64,000 nt of DNA from Planctomycetota bacterium (GTDB lineage Bacteria > Planctomycetota > UBA1135), in contig JAJFFC010000008.1 in the NCBI GenBank assembly GCA_021776795.1, positions 248,001-312,000 of the forward strand. The letters are read 5' to 3'. A model generated the notes under the pieces. The model worked only from the letters and a program-made list of their open reading frames with translations. It did no database searches and was not told where the DNA came from. The position numbers were made by a program, and so were the translations under genes. Shown piece after piece: positions 17,172 through 26,204 of the stretch; within the stretch, counting starts at the first letter, position 1, and the number at the start of each line of letters is the position of its first letter.

Positions 17172-18631
17172 AATCCGCGTTCCGAATGATGGCGCTCGCT
17201 TCCATTCTGCTTGGCATCAGCCTGCTCGCCGGATGCAGCAAGGAGCCTGTAGTCGAAGCTCCGGATTACGGCGACCGCAGACCAGTGATTTTGATTTCGA
17301 TTGATTCGCTGCGCGCCGATCACACCACCCCCTACGGCTACCGCCCGCACTTTTCTCCGGAAGAGGCAACCATGCCGTGGCTGCAAAGCATGGCGGAAGA
17401 GGGTGTGGTATTTGAGAACACGTCCTCCGTCAGTTCCTGGACACTTCCTAGCCATATGAGTTTGCTCAGTGGCATGCACCCGATTGAGCATGGCGTGCGT
17501 TCGCGGCGTTGGAGCTTGAGCCCCAAGGTCGAGCTTCTGGCCGAGCCCTTCCAAGCCGCGGGCTATCACACCGCAGGCTTCTTTTCGGCGCCCTTCTTGC
17601 ACCCGGTTTGGGGATTCTCACGCGGCTTCGATGTTTACCTTCCCGGCCCGAAATACCTCGGCACCCTGGAAGCCGCAGAAGCCCTTTCCGCCAACCGCAA
17701 AAGTGACACCGTCGACGACCTGCATAGCTCTTCGCACACCGACAACCGCACCGCGGAACAGGTGCTCGATCACGCCTTGACTTGGTTGGAGCAAGACGAC
17801 AACTACCGTGAGCCTTTCTTCTTGTTCCTGCATCTGTGGGATCCGCACTACGACTACTTCCCCCCACAGGACTATCGTGAGCGCTTCTTGCCGCCTAGCG
17901 AGGGCCAGGTCATCGGCGATGAACTGATGGACCTCGAGCGCGAATTGAGTGAGCAAGAACTCTTGGAGCTGCGCGCGCTTTACGACGCCGAAATCCGTTA
18001 CACCGATGACCAACTGGCTCGGCTGTGGACCCAGCTCGAAGCATGGGGCATTGAAGATGCGGTCATCATTGCCGTGACTTCTGACCATGGTGATGAATTC
18101 CTCGAACATGGCACCCGTGGTCACCACCTGACTCTATACGAAGAAGTCATGCATGTGCCCATGGTGCTGCGCGCGCCAGACCTGGCCCCTGCTGGGAATC
18201 GGGTGCAGGCCACGGTCAGCAACATCGACCTGGCCCCGACCCTGCTCGAGCTGGCTGGCCTTCCAGCGTGGCCTGACCGCACTGGGCGCTCGCTCGCGCC
18301 CTTGTGGACTGGGGCCGAAATGGCCGATAGACAGGTACCCATGGATTTGGTCCGCCCCGCGCTCAAAATCGAGCTGCGTGGCTACCGCCATGGCGACTTG
18401 AAAACCATTATTGACTCCTTTGCCCGGAATTTGCAGGTCTTCGATCTCAGTCAAGATCCCACAGAGCAGCAACCGCGCATGGCCGAGCTTGCTGACAAGG
18501 ATGATGCCGCCTCTGTCGAGGCGCTAGAATTCTTCCTACGTCACCGCGCCACGCCATTTCCGCCTGGCAAAGTGAAGGAGTCCAAGGCGATGACCAGTGC
18601 CCTTTCGGAACTCGGTTACACCGAGGACTAA
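17168..18631 (+). CDS. Sulfatase-fold lipoprotein with Thr in place of the catalytic Cys/Ser (copy 2)
   Basis: A paralogue of the gene at 13204, colinear over its whole length, with lipoprotein Cys23 (LLAGCSKE). It keeps ISIDSLRADHT, TSDHGDEFLEHG and GHHLTLYEEVMHVP, and the nucleophile segment again reads W-T-L-P-S-H (Thr92) instead of C/S-x-P-S-R. Long identical stretches around residues 225-245 (LWDPHYDYFPPQDYRERFLP) show recent duplication or strong constraint. The differences are concentrated near the N terminus and in the region after residue 360, which may tune the substrate. It is translationally coupled to the membrane protein upstream and followed after 27 bp by ugd. As with copy 1, a phospho-group transferase or hydrolase is more likely than a sulfatase. 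Confidence 0.85.
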   Translation: MKSAFRMMALASILLGISLLAGCSKEPVVEAPDYGDRRPVILISIDSLRADHTTPYGYRPHFSPEEATMPWLQSMAEEGVVFENTSSVSSWTLPSHMSLLSGMHPIEHGVRSRRWSLSPKVELLAEPFQAAGYHTAGFFSAPFLHPVWGFSRGFDVYLPGPKYLGTLEAAEALSANRKSDTVDDLHSSSHTDNRTAEQVLDHALTWLEQDDNYREPFFLFLHLWDPHYDYFPPQDYRERFLPPSEGQVIGDELMDLERELSEQELLELRALYDAEIRYTDDQLARLWTQLEAWGIEDAVIIAVTSDHGDEFLEHGTRGHHLTLYEEVMHVPMVLRAPDLAPAGNRVQATVSNIDLAPTLLELAGLPAWPDRTGRSLAPLWTGAEMADRQVPMDLVRPALKIELRGYRHGDLKTIIDSFARNLQVFDLSQDPTEQQPRMAELADKDDAASVEALEFFLRHRATPFPPGKVKESKAMTSALSELGYTED

Positions 18632-18658
18632 CCCCCTCCTGCCTCTCACCACCTAATC

Positions 18659-19984
18659 ATGAAAATCGCTGTCGTCGGTACCGGATATGTCGGCCTCGTC
18701 GCTGGAACCTGTTTCGCCGAAATGGGTAACCATGTCACCTGTGTAGACATTGACGCCGAGAAAATCGCGCGTCTGCAAGAAGGTCTCATTCCGATTTATG
18801 AGCCAGGGCTTTCCGAGCTCGTACTCAACAATGTGCGCCACGACCGCTTGCACTTCACGACCGACTTGAAGACGGCCGTGGAAGAGGCTCGTGTGGTGTT
18901 TATCGCAGTAGGCACTCCTTCTGGCGAAGACGGCTCTGCCGATCTCAGTGCGGTGTTTAAGGTGGCTCAGGACATCGGCCGTAACGCCAATGGCCCGAAG
19001 CTGATTGTCGATAAGTCGACCGTCCCAGTGGGCACTGCGGCCCGCGTCAAGGAGTTGGCCCAAGCCGAAACCGATCACGCCATGTCGGTCTGCTCCAACC
19101 CGGAGTTCCTCAAGGAAGGCGCCGCGATCGATGACTTCCTTAAGCCCGACCGCGTGGTGGTTGGCGCCGAGAACGAAGAAGACTTTGAGCTGATGAACGA
19201 CCTCTACCGTCCGTTCGTCCGCAACGGCGCTCCGATCTACAACATGGATCCCCTGTCCGCCGAGATGACCAAATACGCCAGCAACGCCATGCTCGCCACG
19301 CGCATCTCCTTCATGAATGAGATCGCGCGGATTTGCGATGCCGTCGGCGCCGATGTCAATCGTGTGCGCGAAGGCGTGGGTTCTGATGGCCGCATCGGCA
19401 AGCCCTTCCTCTACAGCGGCATTGGCTACGGCGGCTCCTGCTTCCCGAAAGACGTCAAGGCAATCATGCACACCGCGAAGGAGTACGGTTACACCTTCCA
19501 GATTCTCGACGCCGTCGAGGACGTCAACCAAGGCATGAAAAGCCTGATGCTCGATCGCATCACTGAGCTTTACGGCGAAGACCTTAGTGGCAGGACCATT
19601 GGACTGTGGGGCTTGGCCTTTAAGCCACGCACCGACGACATGCGCGAGGCTCCTGCCATCACTCTGGCAAAGGGCTTGCTCGCTCGCGGCGCCAAAGTGC
19701 GCGCCACCGACCCTGAAGCCATCGCCAACGCACGCGAAATCATCGGCGAGGAAGTCGAATACCACGATGACCCCTACGCGGTCATCGATGGTGCCGATGC
19801 CCTGATCCTGTGCACCGAGTGGAATGAATACCGCCGCCCAGACTTTGAACGCATGGGCGAGCTCATGAAGCGCAAACTGATTCTGGATGGCCGCAATATC
19901 TATTCGGCCAACCTGATGGAGCAATACGGCTTCGAGCGCTACGGCGTGGGCATCCCACCGGTACGCACAGGCGTGAAGGCCTAG
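18659..19984 (+). CDS. ugd: UDP-glucose 6-dehydrogenase
   Basis: Oxidises UDP-glucose to UDP-glucuronate with 2 NAD+, a precursor for acidic surface polysaccharides. The Rossmann start VVGTGYVGLVAGTCFAEMG, the middle VCSNPEFLKEG and PDRVVVG, the catalytic Cys261 in GYGGSCFPKD, and the C-terminal domain (GLAFKPRTDDMREAPA; ALILCTEWNEYRRPDF) are all present at the family's usual length (441). It closes the polysaccharide cluster and would supply the uronic acid. The long open frame on the opposite strand is a codon-bias shadow. Confidence 0.95.
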   Translation: MKIAVVGTGYVGLVAGTCFAEMGNHVTCVDIDAEKIARLQEGLIPIYEPGLSELVLNNVRHDRLHFTTDLKTAVEEARVVFIAVGTPSGEDGSADLSAVFKVAQDIGRNANGPKLIVDKSTVPVGTAARVKELAQAETDHAMSVCSNPEFLKEGAAIDDFLKPDRVVVGAENEEDFELMNDLYRPFVRNGAPIYNMDPLSAEMTKYASNAMLATRISFMNEIARICDAVGADVNRVREGVGSDGRIGKPFLYSGIGYGGSCFPKDVKAIMHTAKEYGYTFQILDAVEDVNQGMKSLMLDRITELYGEDLSGRTIGLWGLAFKPRTDDMREAPAITLAKGLLARGAKVRATDPEAIANAREIIGEEVEYHDDPYAVIDGADALILCTEWNEYRRPDFERMGELMKRKLILDGRNIYSANLMEQYGFERYGVGIPPVRTGVKA

Positions 19985-20013
19985 TCGGCGCTGCCGATCT
20001 AGCTAGGGATGAG

Positions 20014-20592
20014 CTAGCTGCCTAGATATGCGGAGCGGCGCTCTACATAATCCAATGCCTTGGCCTCATAGGCGGGGCTCTTCAAACCCACCGTTTTGGC
20101 CTCCGCTAGGGCTTCCTCTGCCGACAGTCCCCCATCGAGCATGCGGTAAGCCAGCCACACGGCGCCGACGCGATTGGCCGAAGCGCAATGCATCAGGATG
20201 GGGCGTTCGGCTTGGTTAAGTTGCGCACGCAACTCGTCGAGCACTTCGTCGGTCAGTTCCTCTGGGCCATTCCAAGGAACATGAACATAGTTCAGTCCCA
20301 AATCCTGAACCACCGTAGCTTCATTCATGTCCTGATTCTCAAAATCATGACGCAAGTTGATGACGGTGCGGATGCCGCCCATCGAGGCCTGAGCAAAGTC
20401 GGCTTCGCTTGGTTGGCTGGCGAGGAACACCCCTTCCATGGTGTGAAGACGCGTGACCGTCCCACATTCGTAAGGTTCAAGAGACTCCGCAGCAAGCGGT
20501 GGGTGATGCTCTTCTAGTGGAGGCTCTACGCCCTGGCAGGCATTAAGCCCCAGGGCAAGAGCCGAAAAGAATAGGGTGTTTAGAATCTTCAT
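20014..20592 (-). CDS. Lipoprotein dual-specificity/tyrosine phosphatase-like protein
   Basis: 192 residues with a lipoprotein signal (LALGLNAC, Cys19), so it should sit in the periplasm on a membrane. The catalytic loop HCASANRVG fits the cysteine phosphatase signature HCx5R, and an upstream strand and helix TVINLRHDFENQD matches the beta-lactamase-hydrolase-like/DSP-like phosphatase family, which has the start '-SGQP---D----GV-TVINLR'. A phosphatase of this class outside the cytoplasm is unusual; the substrate could be a phosphorylated protein, lipid or glycan. It converges on ugd with a 29 bp gap that contains part of an imperfect inverted repeat. Confidence 0.8.
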   Translation of the reverse strand: MKILNTLFFSALALGLNACQGVEPPLEEHHPPLAAESLEPYECGTVTRLHTMEGVFLASQPSEADFAQASMGGIRTVINLRHDFENQDMNEATVVQDLGLNYVHVPWNGPEELTDEVLDELRAQLNQAERPILMHCASANRVGAVWLAYRMLDGGLSAEEALAEAKTVGLKSPAYEAKALDYVERRSAYLGS

Positions 20593-20698
20593 GCAGCATT
20601 CGCTTGGTGTTGCACTTCGTCAGGGCGACTTTTGCCGTGAAGGTTCCTGAATTCTCCAGATTTTCCGCCAGGCGTGGTTCTAGGCCGGGAGGACACAC

Positions 20699-20736
20699 AA
20701 AAATAGGCTGCTCATCCCCCCCCGAGATGAGCAGCC
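20699..20736 (-). terminator. Rho-independent terminator of the spondin-domain gene
   Basis: On the minus strand, just after the stop of the spondin gene, an 11 bp perfect stem (GGCTGCTCATC with GATGAGCAGCC, positions 20706-20716 and 20726-20736) encloses a C/G-rich 9-base loop and is followed by TATTTTTG. This is a textbook intrinsic terminator for leftward transcription. Confidence 0.85.
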
Positions 20737-20753
20737 CGTCTTTTTCGGGTTAC

Positions 20754-21440
20754 TTAGATACGGCGAACTTCAATCCGTGCCGCATAGGGTCCCCAGTCGT
20801 AGGTTGCCGGGGCGAGAGAGTTGGTGCCGTGGATGCCACTCGAGAAGTGAATGAAACCTTCCGCTGGCGTGGGATCGTGAACCCCGCCGTTTCCGCAAGG
20901 AGGACCCGGGATGAAAGCGCAATCCTCGGAGTTGAACTCCGTTCCGGCATCGAATACCGGGGCAAAGAACACCGCGGAGTCGGTGTCACGCATTTCGGTC
21001 AAGCTATCGACACCGAAGAAGGCATCGTTGGTGGTGACCAACATGCCGGCAATGCTCAAGCGATCATGGAAGCGATCCATTTCGATGACGGTGGTCATGG
21101 AAGTGCCCGGAATGATGTTGGCGGGATAGGTCGCGACATCGAGGACATCGGAGTTGGCAGTCAAAGAAGCCATCAGTGCCGAGTTGTCGCCATCTTCGGC
21201 GAGTGCCTGAAGCTCGGGAGTGGCCGCAGTGCCGGGAGTGAACATGCTAGCGAGATCATTGTGAGAGCTCACGATTGGTGCAGAAAACACTTGGTTCGCG
21301 GTCAGGTTGGTGATGGTGACCTCGAACATGGCAGGTGCGCCAGCTGCAGGTGCATCGGCACTGACGGACTCTGTGAGAAGAACGGAGCCAGCGATAACTG
21401 CTGCAACCCCAAGAGGAAGGATGGTGGAAAGATTAGACAT
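20754..21440 (-). CDS. Secreted spondin-domain protein
   Basis: 228 residues from the ATG at 21440, chosen because it opens a signal peptide (ILPLGVAAVIAGSVLL). The mature part matches the bacterial spondin-domain family: FEVTITNLTANQVFSAPIVSSHN, then the repeated pattern PELQALAEDGDNSAL and FIHFSSGIHG near the end. These are extracellular proteins thought to bind metals or surfaces; no enzyme function is known. It is a single gene with its own terminator downstream, divergent from nothing close. Confidence 0.85.
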   Translation of the reverse strand: MSNLSTILPLGVAAVIAGSVLLTESVSADAPAAGAPAMFEVTITNLTANQVFSAPIVSSHNDLASMFTPGTAATPELQALAEDGDNSALMASLTANSDVLDVATYPANIIPGTSMTTVIEMDRFHDRLSIAGMLVTTNDAFFGVDSLTEMRDTDSAVFFAPVFDAGTEFNSEDCAFIPGPPCGNGGVHDPTPAEGFIHFSSGIHGTNSLAPATYDWGPYAARIEVRRI

Positions 21441-21545
21441 GGTTCTGCTGAGGGGGATGGCGAATGCCGTCCCGACTGAGGAGAAGATTCCCATGCACAC
21501 ATCACACAAAGGTGCCGAGGTATTCCAGATTCTGTACTTCTTTTC

Positions 21546-23009
21546 TCACGCAAAGCTCACGGCGGCCAAGCGGAAGCGGAATAAGGTTCCGACTGCTGGC
21601 TGTGACTTCACCTGAATCGTGCTGCGGTGCAAGCTAAGAATCTGCTTGACGATGGCAAGGCCCAAGCCGGTAGACCCGTCGGAGACTTCGCGATTCTTGG
21701 CTACCCGATAAAAGCGCTCGAAGATCCGCGGCAGTTCTTCTGCGGAAATGCCCTCGCCGTTATCCACGACGCGCACTTCGACAAAGCCACTCTCCTCAAC
21801 CACTCGGATCGCCACGCGACCACCACGTGCGGTATGGCGCAAGGCATTGGCCACCAAGTTTCCGATGGCACGCTCCATCAAACTGATGTCGGCATGCACA
21901 TAAGACAGATTCTGCGGCACCGAGGCCTCGAGTCGAATGCCCTTTACTTTGGCTTCGGGGCGAAAGCGCTGCACCAGGTCGTGCACCAACTCCCCTATAG
22001 GAAAGTCTTCGAGTTGCAAGCGCACCGAACCGGACTCCAGCTTCGACAACTCCAAAAGATCTTCGGTCATACGCTGCACGCGATCGGTATTGCGCATGGC
22101 AATCTCCAGGACTTCTTCGCGCCGGGCGTCTTCCAGTTCAGGCCAGCGCTCACTGAGGTGTTCGAGATAGCCACGCAAAGACGCCAACGGCGTGCGCAAA
22201 TCATGCGAAATGCTGGCGATCATTTCTCGGCGCTTGCGATCGCCCTGCTGCACCTGCTCCATTTGCTCTTGCACGCTCGATGCCAGGTAGTTGAAGCCTA
22301 AAGCGAGTTGACCGACTTCATCTTGGCCTTGGACATCACAGCGCACGTCATGATCACCCTCTTCGAAGGCGCTCATGGCGCGGCGCACCCTGCGCACCCC
22401 GCGGGTCAGGAAAGACACAATGATCACGGCGCAGACTAGGGCCAGAAGGACCGACGCACCTAGAGCCCAAGCCACCTGCTGCAACTCTGGACCATCCACC
22501 CCCCAAGTGGTGGCCGCCTCTAGCGATTGATTGCGCAAAACCGCATAGACATAACCAAGGCGCTCGCCTTCGACGTCCACCGGCCACGCGGTGAAGATGC
22601 TCGGCTGCTCGGGACGACGGGGATCTGGCCCAAAGACGGTTTGGTCCTGGCTTTCTAAGAAGCGATCGACCGCAGCAAGGTCGACGCGCTCCTGCACCAC
22701 GGCCTCGGGAGGTGCGTCATAGCCAAGAATGTTGCCTTCTTGATCCAGGAGATAAAGCTCTAGCGTTGGATTCACCGCCATCAGCTTCATGAATACCCCC
22801 TGTAATTCCTTCTGGTTGACTTCGCCCTCTTGAAACAGGGTGGAGTGTTCGGCGACGGCACGAGCCACTTCGCGATTGACCTGTTGGTGCGCATTCAAAA
22901 AGTGATCGCGCGCCAAGTTGAGAGTCCACGGCACCAGCCACAACGCCAGCGAGACAAAGACCAAGCTCAGGCCGAGGATGATGCGAACACGAAGGCCTTG
23001 CAGTGCCAT
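21546..23009 (-). CDS. Sensor histidine kinase with HAMP domain
   Basis: 487 residues with an inner-membrane topology: helix at 12-31, extracytoplasmic sensor to about 175, second helix near 178-200, HAMP to about 255. The phospho-acceptor is His269 in SISHDLRTPLASLRGY. The ATPase domain shows the N box (AIGNLVANALRHTA), G1 (VVDNGEGI) and G2 (GSTGLGLAIVKQIL). It shares one base with its response regulator (TAATG), so the pair is cotranscribed and coupled. The stimulus is unknown; the sensor region has a PAS/CACHE-like look (LELYLLDQEGNILGYDAP). Confidence 0.9.
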   Translation of the reverse strand: MALQGLRVRIILGLSLVFVSLALWLVPWTLNLARDHFLNAHQQVNREVARAVAEHSTLFQEGEVNQKELQGVFMKLMAVNPTLELYLLDQEGNILGYDAPPEAVVQERVDLAAVDRFLESQDQTVFGPDPRRPEQPSIFTAWPVDVEGERLGYVYAVLRNQSLEAATTWGVDGPELQQVAWALGASVLLALVCAVIIVSFLTRGVRRVRRAMSAFEEGDHDVRCDVQGQDEVGQLALGFNYLASSVQEQMEQVQQGDRKRREMIASISHDLRTPLASLRGYLEHLSERWPELEDARREEVLEIAMRNTDRVQRMTEDLLELSKLESGSVRLQLEDFPIGELVHDLVQRFRPEAKVKGIRLEASVPQNLSYVHADISLMERAIGNLVANALRHTARGGRVAIRVVEESGFVEVRVVDNGEGISAEELPRIFERFYRVAKNREVSDGSTGLGLAIVKQILSLHRSTIQVKSQPAVGTLFRFRLAAVSFA

Positions 23010-23722
23010 TAGGCAGACTCCAGTTGGTCATTGAACTTGTAACCCACCCCCCAAACCGTCAGCAAAAAATGCGGCTCGCGGACATCGGGTTCGATTTTGG
23101 CGCGCAGTCGATTGATGTGACTGTTCACCGTGTGCTGATAGCCTTCGTACTGGAAGCCCCAAACTGCAGTAAGGAGATCTTCTCGACGAAACACGCGGCC
23201 TGGGTGCGAAGCAAAATGCCACAGCAAATCGAACTCCTTCGCGGTCAGATTCAAGGCTTCTCCCGCGCGATCCACCGTACGCTTGGTCGGGTCCAAGCGC
23301 AGGCTCCCACGCTGCAGAAAATCCTCGCCGTCGCCTTCCTCTTGGTCGACGTAAGTGCGTGAACGACGAATGGCGGCGCGCACTCGTGCCACCAGCTCCC
23401 GCACCCCCATCGTCTTGGGCAGGTAGTCATCTGCGCCCAACTCCAAGCCCAAAACCCGATCAATCTCGCTGTCACGGGCAGTGAGCATGAGCAGCGGCGT
23501 GTGATTCCCCGCACTGCGCAGGGCTTTGCACACCTCCAGGCCAGACATCGCCGGGAGCATCAGGTCGAGCAGGATGAGATCGAACTCCTGCTCCTGAGCA
23601 TGGGCAAGTCCAGCTTCGCCATCTCGCGCAACCGTGACCTCAAAGCTCTCCTCAGCAAGACTGAGGCAAAGGAGTTGGGCGAAATCAGCGTCGTCTTCGA
23701 CGAGAAGGAGGCTTGGCGTCAT
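23009..23722 (-). CDS. OmpR/PhoB-family response regulator
   Basis: 237 residues. Receiver domain: acidic pair in LLLVEDDADF, phospho-acceptor Asp53 in LILLDLMLP, Thr in LMLTARDS, and Lys in the last loop. That loop reads DDYLPKTMGVREL, with K-T where the family almost always has K-P, a mild oddity. The C-terminal winged-helix DNA-binding domain is complete (LTAKEFDLLWHFASHPGRV, then TVNSHINRLRAKIE and TVWGVGYKF). I use the ATG at 23722; an in-frame TTG six codons upstream is less likely. It is the partner of the kinase that starts at its stop codon. Confidence 0.9.
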   Translation of the reverse strand: MTPSLLLVEDDADFAQLLCLSLAEESFEVTVARDGEAGLAHAQEQEFDLILLDLMLPAMSGLEVCKALRSAGNHTPLLMLTARDSEIDRVLGLELGADDYLPKTMGVRELVARVRAAIRRSRTYVDQEEGDGEDFLQRGSLRLDPTKRTVDRAGEALNLTAKEFDLLWHFASHPGRVFRREDLLTAVWGFQYEGYQHTVNSHINRLRAKIEPDVREPHFLLTVWGVGYKFNDQLESA

Positions 23723-23867
23723 GAGGGCTGGGGATGGCAACCAATAGATTGCACCAGGAATTCATCACAGGAGGGTCACCGTGACAAGATTTTTGTGGCA
23801 ATGCCGGATTTTCGAGCCACTGGTCCTTCCCCGAAAAGGGGGCTGATGGACCTATACTGTGCCCACC

Positions 23868-26204
23868 ATGGCACGCCCTGTCCCCCAATTGGAAACCCTC
23901 GCCGCAGACTTCCCGAAATGGGAGAAGGTCGGCGACATGATGGACCAGTGCATCGACCTGATGCTCAACCTGCGCCAGTCCGGTCACCCCGGTGGCCCGC
24001 GTTCGAAAGTCCAGCAAACCGTGGCTTTGACCTTGTCTGGCACCATGCGCTGGGACATTCGCCGACCGGATAAGGCCTTCGCCGACCGCTTTGTGTTGGT
24101 CGCCGGGCACTGCGTGCCTTTGGTCTACGCCATGCTTGCGGTGTACAACGAAGCCATGCGCCGGATGTACCAAAAGACCGGCGACGCCAAGTACCAAATC
24201 TACGGCGGTGAAGAGCGCACTCTGGTGTGGGAAGACCTACTCAACTTGCGTCACCACGGCGGCCTTTCCGGTCACGCCGAAGCCGAAGGCAAGACCATGA
24301 TCTTCGCCGCCAACACCGGTCCTTCGGGGCACGGCGCTCCGGCCGCGGCTGGTATCGCCCTGGCGCTCAAGCACGCCGGCGCTGAAGAGGTCAAGGTCTT
24401 CTCGCTCGAAGGCGAAGGCGGCCACACCGCAGGTTGCCATCATGAAACCAAGGCCACCGCATGGGGCTTGGGACTGAGCAACCTCAACTATCTGCTCGAC
24501 TGGAATGACAACGGCATCGACCCGCGTCCTTATTCCGACATGATCTACGGTGAGCCGCAACAGTGGTTTGAAAGCTACGGTTGGCGCACCGTGGGCGCTG
24601 AAGACGGCAGTGACTACGCCCAAGTCACCAAGGCATTGCTCGAAAACGTCTTTGCCGAGGGCGACCAGCCTCGTTGTACTTGGTTCAAAACGATTAAGGG
24701 TCGCGGTTATGGCGTGACCGGTTATGCCTCGCATGGCGCTGCGCACAAGGCCAATAACGAAGTATTCTGGGCCACCAAGACAGAGTTTGCAGAAAAGTAC
24801 GGCGTGAGCTTCCAAGGCCAAGGCGAAGCACGCCCGGAGTCCAACGAAGATTTCCGAACCCAAACTGCCGAGAACCTGAAAGTGGCGCTTTCTTTGCTCG
24901 ACGACGAGGATTTCTGCGCTTGGCTTGCCAACCGTTTGGTCGAGCTCGGTGACAGTGTCCCGACTTCGATTGACGGCAATAAGCTCAGCGACCTCGACCC
25001 CACCACCGACAAGGAGCTCACCGACCCCGCTTCCCTGCCTGAGAGTGTGTTCATTGAGCCTGGCACCATGGCACCGAACCGTAAGGGATTCGCCATGGTC
25101 GGCGCCCACCTCAATGCCGTCGCCCGCCGCAAGTACGGCCGCCCCGTGGTGATTGCTTGCTCCGCCGACTTGGCCGACTCGACCAATATCTCCGGCTTCG
25201 CCAAAGATGCCGATGGCGAGAAAGGATTTGGCTGGTACGACCGCAACAAGAACGTGGATGGCTCCTTGCTGCCCACGACCATCACCGAGTTCAGCAACGC
25301 CGGCTTGATGTGCGGCTTGGCCTCGACCAACATGGCCGCTGACCCCGAGAAAAACTTCCAGGGATTCTGGGGTGCCTGCTCCACCTACGGTAGTTTCAGC
25401 TATCTCAAGTACGGCCCGATGCGTTTGTACTCACAGTTGGTACAAGACAGCCCGCTGCAAATGGGCAAAGTAATTTGGGTTGCCGGTCACTCCGGTCCGG
25501 AAACGGCTGAGGATTCGCGCACACACTTCGGCATTTTCTCACCGGGTATCACGCAGTTCTTCCCGCGTGGTCAGGTCATTGACCTCCACCCCTATGAGCC
25601 CAACGAGGTCGGTCCTTGCCTACTGGCCGCGCTCGGCCAAGACGTGCCAATTGTGGCCCTGCACCTGACCCGCCCCAACATTGAGGTGCCTGACCGCAAA
25701 GCACTTGGCATGGCTAGCCACATGGATGCCGCCAAGGGCGCCTACCTGATTCGCGATTACGATCCTTCGCGCCCCGCCGATGGTTGCATCATGGTGCGCG
25801 GCACGTCGTCGACCGCATCGGTGATCCAGCTCCTGAAAGATGGTGCCTTCGATGGCAATGGTCCCAACGTCAAATTGGTCGCCGCCGTCAGCCATGAGCT
25901 GTTCATGCTGCAACCCGAGTCCTACCGCGACTCCATCATCAGCAAGGAAGATTGGTTCAACTCCACCTTCATCACCAATGGCGCGCGCCAAATGATGTGG
26001 CTGTGGACGGCGCACCAAACCAGTTACAACTACGCCATGGGATCGGATTGGGACGATCGCTGGCGCACGGGGGGGTCTGGCGAAGAGATCATCGAAGAGG
26101 CACACCTCGACGCCAAGCACTTGCTCGAGGGCATCCAGCACTTCGTTACGGAAAAGGACCAGCGCTTCGCCGCAGCGAGCGCCCCGTCTCCGGCCCACGC
26201 CTAA
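23868..26204 (+). CDS. Transketolase-family enzyme, long form
   Basis: 778 residues, well above the usual 650-700 of transketolase. Thiamine diphosphate binding is visible as EGEGGHTAGCHHETKATAW followed by LLDWNDNGID (the G-D/E-G to N pattern). An N-terminal HPGGPRSKV replaces the usual SGHPGGS, and the pyrimidine domain contains VVIACSADLADSTNISG and WVAGHSGPETAEDS. It would transfer two-carbon units between sugar phosphates. The divergence from TktA in several motifs puts it in a separate subfamily, so the substrate is uncertain. The ATG at 23868 fits better than an in-frame GTG at 23859: a TATACT box at 23853-23858 lies just upstream, suggesting a nearly leaderless transcript. Confidence 0.8.
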   Translation: MARPVPQLETLAADFPKWEKVGDMMDQCIDLMLNLRQSGHPGGPRSKVQQTVALTLSGTMRWDIRRPDKAFADRFVLVAGHCVPLVYAMLAVYNEAMRRMYQKTGDAKYQIYGGEERTLVWEDLLNLRHHGGLSGHAEAEGKTMIFAANTGPSGHGAPAAAGIALALKHAGAEEVKVFSLEGEGGHTAGCHHETKATAWGLGLSNLNYLLDWNDNGIDPRPYSDMIYGEPQQWFESYGWRTVGAEDGSDYAQVTKALLENVFAEGDQPRCTWFKTIKGRGYGVTGYASHGAAHKANNEVFWATKTEFAEKYGVSFQGQGEARPESNEDFRTQTAENLKVALSLLDDEDFCAWLANRLVELGDSVPTSIDGNKLSDLDPTTDKELTDPASLPESVFIEPGTMAPNRKGFAMVGAHLNAVARRKYGRPVVIACSADLADSTNISGFAKDADGEKGFGWYDRNKNVDGSLLPTTITEFSNAGLMCGLASTNMAADPEKNFQGFWGACSTYGSFSYLKYGPMRLYSQLVQDSPLQMGKVIWVAGHSGPETAEDSRTHFGIFSPGITQFFPRGQVIDLHPYEPNEVGPCLLAALGQDVPIVALHLTRPNIEVPDRKALGMASHMDAAKGAYLIRDYDPSRPADGCIMVRGTSSTASVIQLLKDGAFDGNGPNVKLVAAVSHELFMLQPESYRDSIISKEDWFNSTFITNGARQMMWLWTAHQTSYNYAMGSDWDDRWRTGGSGEEIIEEAHLDAKHLLEGIQHFVTEKDQRFAAASAPSPAHA

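Noticed and set aside
18653-19924. 423-codon open frame opposite ugd
   Set aside because: ugd on the plus strand is unmistakable; the antisense frame has no recognisable motif and arises from codon bias of high-GC genes.
19997-20027. Imperfect inverted repeat ATCTAG...CTAGAT between ugd and the phosphatase gene
   Set aside because: No T-tract on either strand and it overlaps the phosphatase stop; too weak to call a terminator.
20604-21479. 291-codon open frame opposite the spondin gene
   Set aside because: The minus-strand protein has a signal peptide, family motifs and a terminator; the other frame has none.
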